A stretch of 40,394 nt of DNA, taken from NCBI GenBank assembly GCA_902780985.1, contig CACZHN010000021.1, positions 1-40,394 of the forward strand. Reading direction: 5' to 3'. Origin of the DNA: an uncultured Lachnospiraceae bacterium. GTDB taxonomy: Bacteria; Bacillota_A; Clostridia; Lachnospirales; Lachnospiraceae. A program made the translations under genes and the position numbers. Below, one piece after another: positions 40,343 through 40,394 of this stretch. Within the stretch, counting starts at the first letter, position 1. The number at the start of each line of letters is the position of its first letter. The notes under the pieces are model-generated. The model was given only the letters and a program-made list of their open reading frames with translations. It was not told the origin of the DNA and made no database searches.

Positions 40343-40394
40343 CCCGGGGACGGGGGTTAAGTAGTCAAAATGGGAAAGGGGACACTCCTTGGAA
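40343..40394 (+). repeat. REP-like repeat, copy E (runs off the window edge)
   Basis: CCCGGGGACGGGGGTTAAG, then TAGTCAAAATGGGAAAGGGG, then GACACTCCTTGG. Both GGGGAC modules are present in the consensus order on the plus strand. Confidence 0.75.

Overview
The window reads as chromosomal DNA of a Gram-positive anaerobe of the Clostridia, most likely a Lachnospiraceae member of the Butyrivibrio/Roseburia kind. This is inferred from lipoproteins with Thr/Glu/Ala-rich linkers, DUF2975/YozG-type regulator pairs, sugar ABC transporters with no dedicated ATPase, strong GGAGG ribosome sites and TTGACA/TATAAT promoters. I see no rRNA, tRNA, prophage, complete insertion sequence or CRISPR array. Nearly all genes are on the minus strand. 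The plus-strand genes are two small membrane proteins (2282, 9749) and one lipoprotein (39126).

Region 1 (1-5950): the first codons of an AmmeMemoRadiSam-type gene run off the left edge, downstream of an S66 LD-carboxypeptidase and a Ser/Thr-phosphatase-like metallophosphoesterase. Next come a small membrane protein, a tRNA-dihydrouridine synthase, an HTH-Uma2 fusion protein with an operator-like promoter, and a DUF2975 / XRE / CPBP-protease operon.

Region 2 (5950-18990): a second DUF2975 / XRE operon continues into a DUF4173-like membrane protein. It is followed by a MIF-type tautomerase, a YfbK-like VWA lipoprotein, a Nudix protein with a C-terminal winged helix, a PGYPQ-rich membrane protein, a lipoprotein, a divergent PurA homologue, an unusual VWA protein with an acidic-tailed partner, and a DUF4177-like gene. 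The two DUF2975 operons share operator geometry to the base. The PGYPQ-protein and acidic-tail operons share a different operator, TATTATC-N5-GATAATA.

Region 3 (19100-33400): pyrC, then one long minus-strand cluster of three paralogous lipoproteins of 761-835 residues, each joining a propeller-like N-terminal region to a solute-binding domain. Two MalF/MalG-type permeases, an HlyD-like adaptor and a stand-alone MacB extracellular-domain protein with a long acidic tail follow. This hybrid of import and export-type parts, with no ATPase of its own, is the best candidate for an undescribed system here.

Region 4 (33400-40394): a separate MacB/FtsX-type ABC exporter set (frameshifted FtsX permease, ATPase, COG1361-like protein, MacB permease) ending in its own terminator, then a divergent lipoprotein gene.

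A family of short GGGGACGGGGG / GGGGACACTCC repeats, REP-like, occurs at least five times between genes. One copy is a perfect 40-bp hairpin and another forms the end of one gene and the start of the next. A small group II intron 3' remnant appears to have replaced the end of the DUF4177-like gene.
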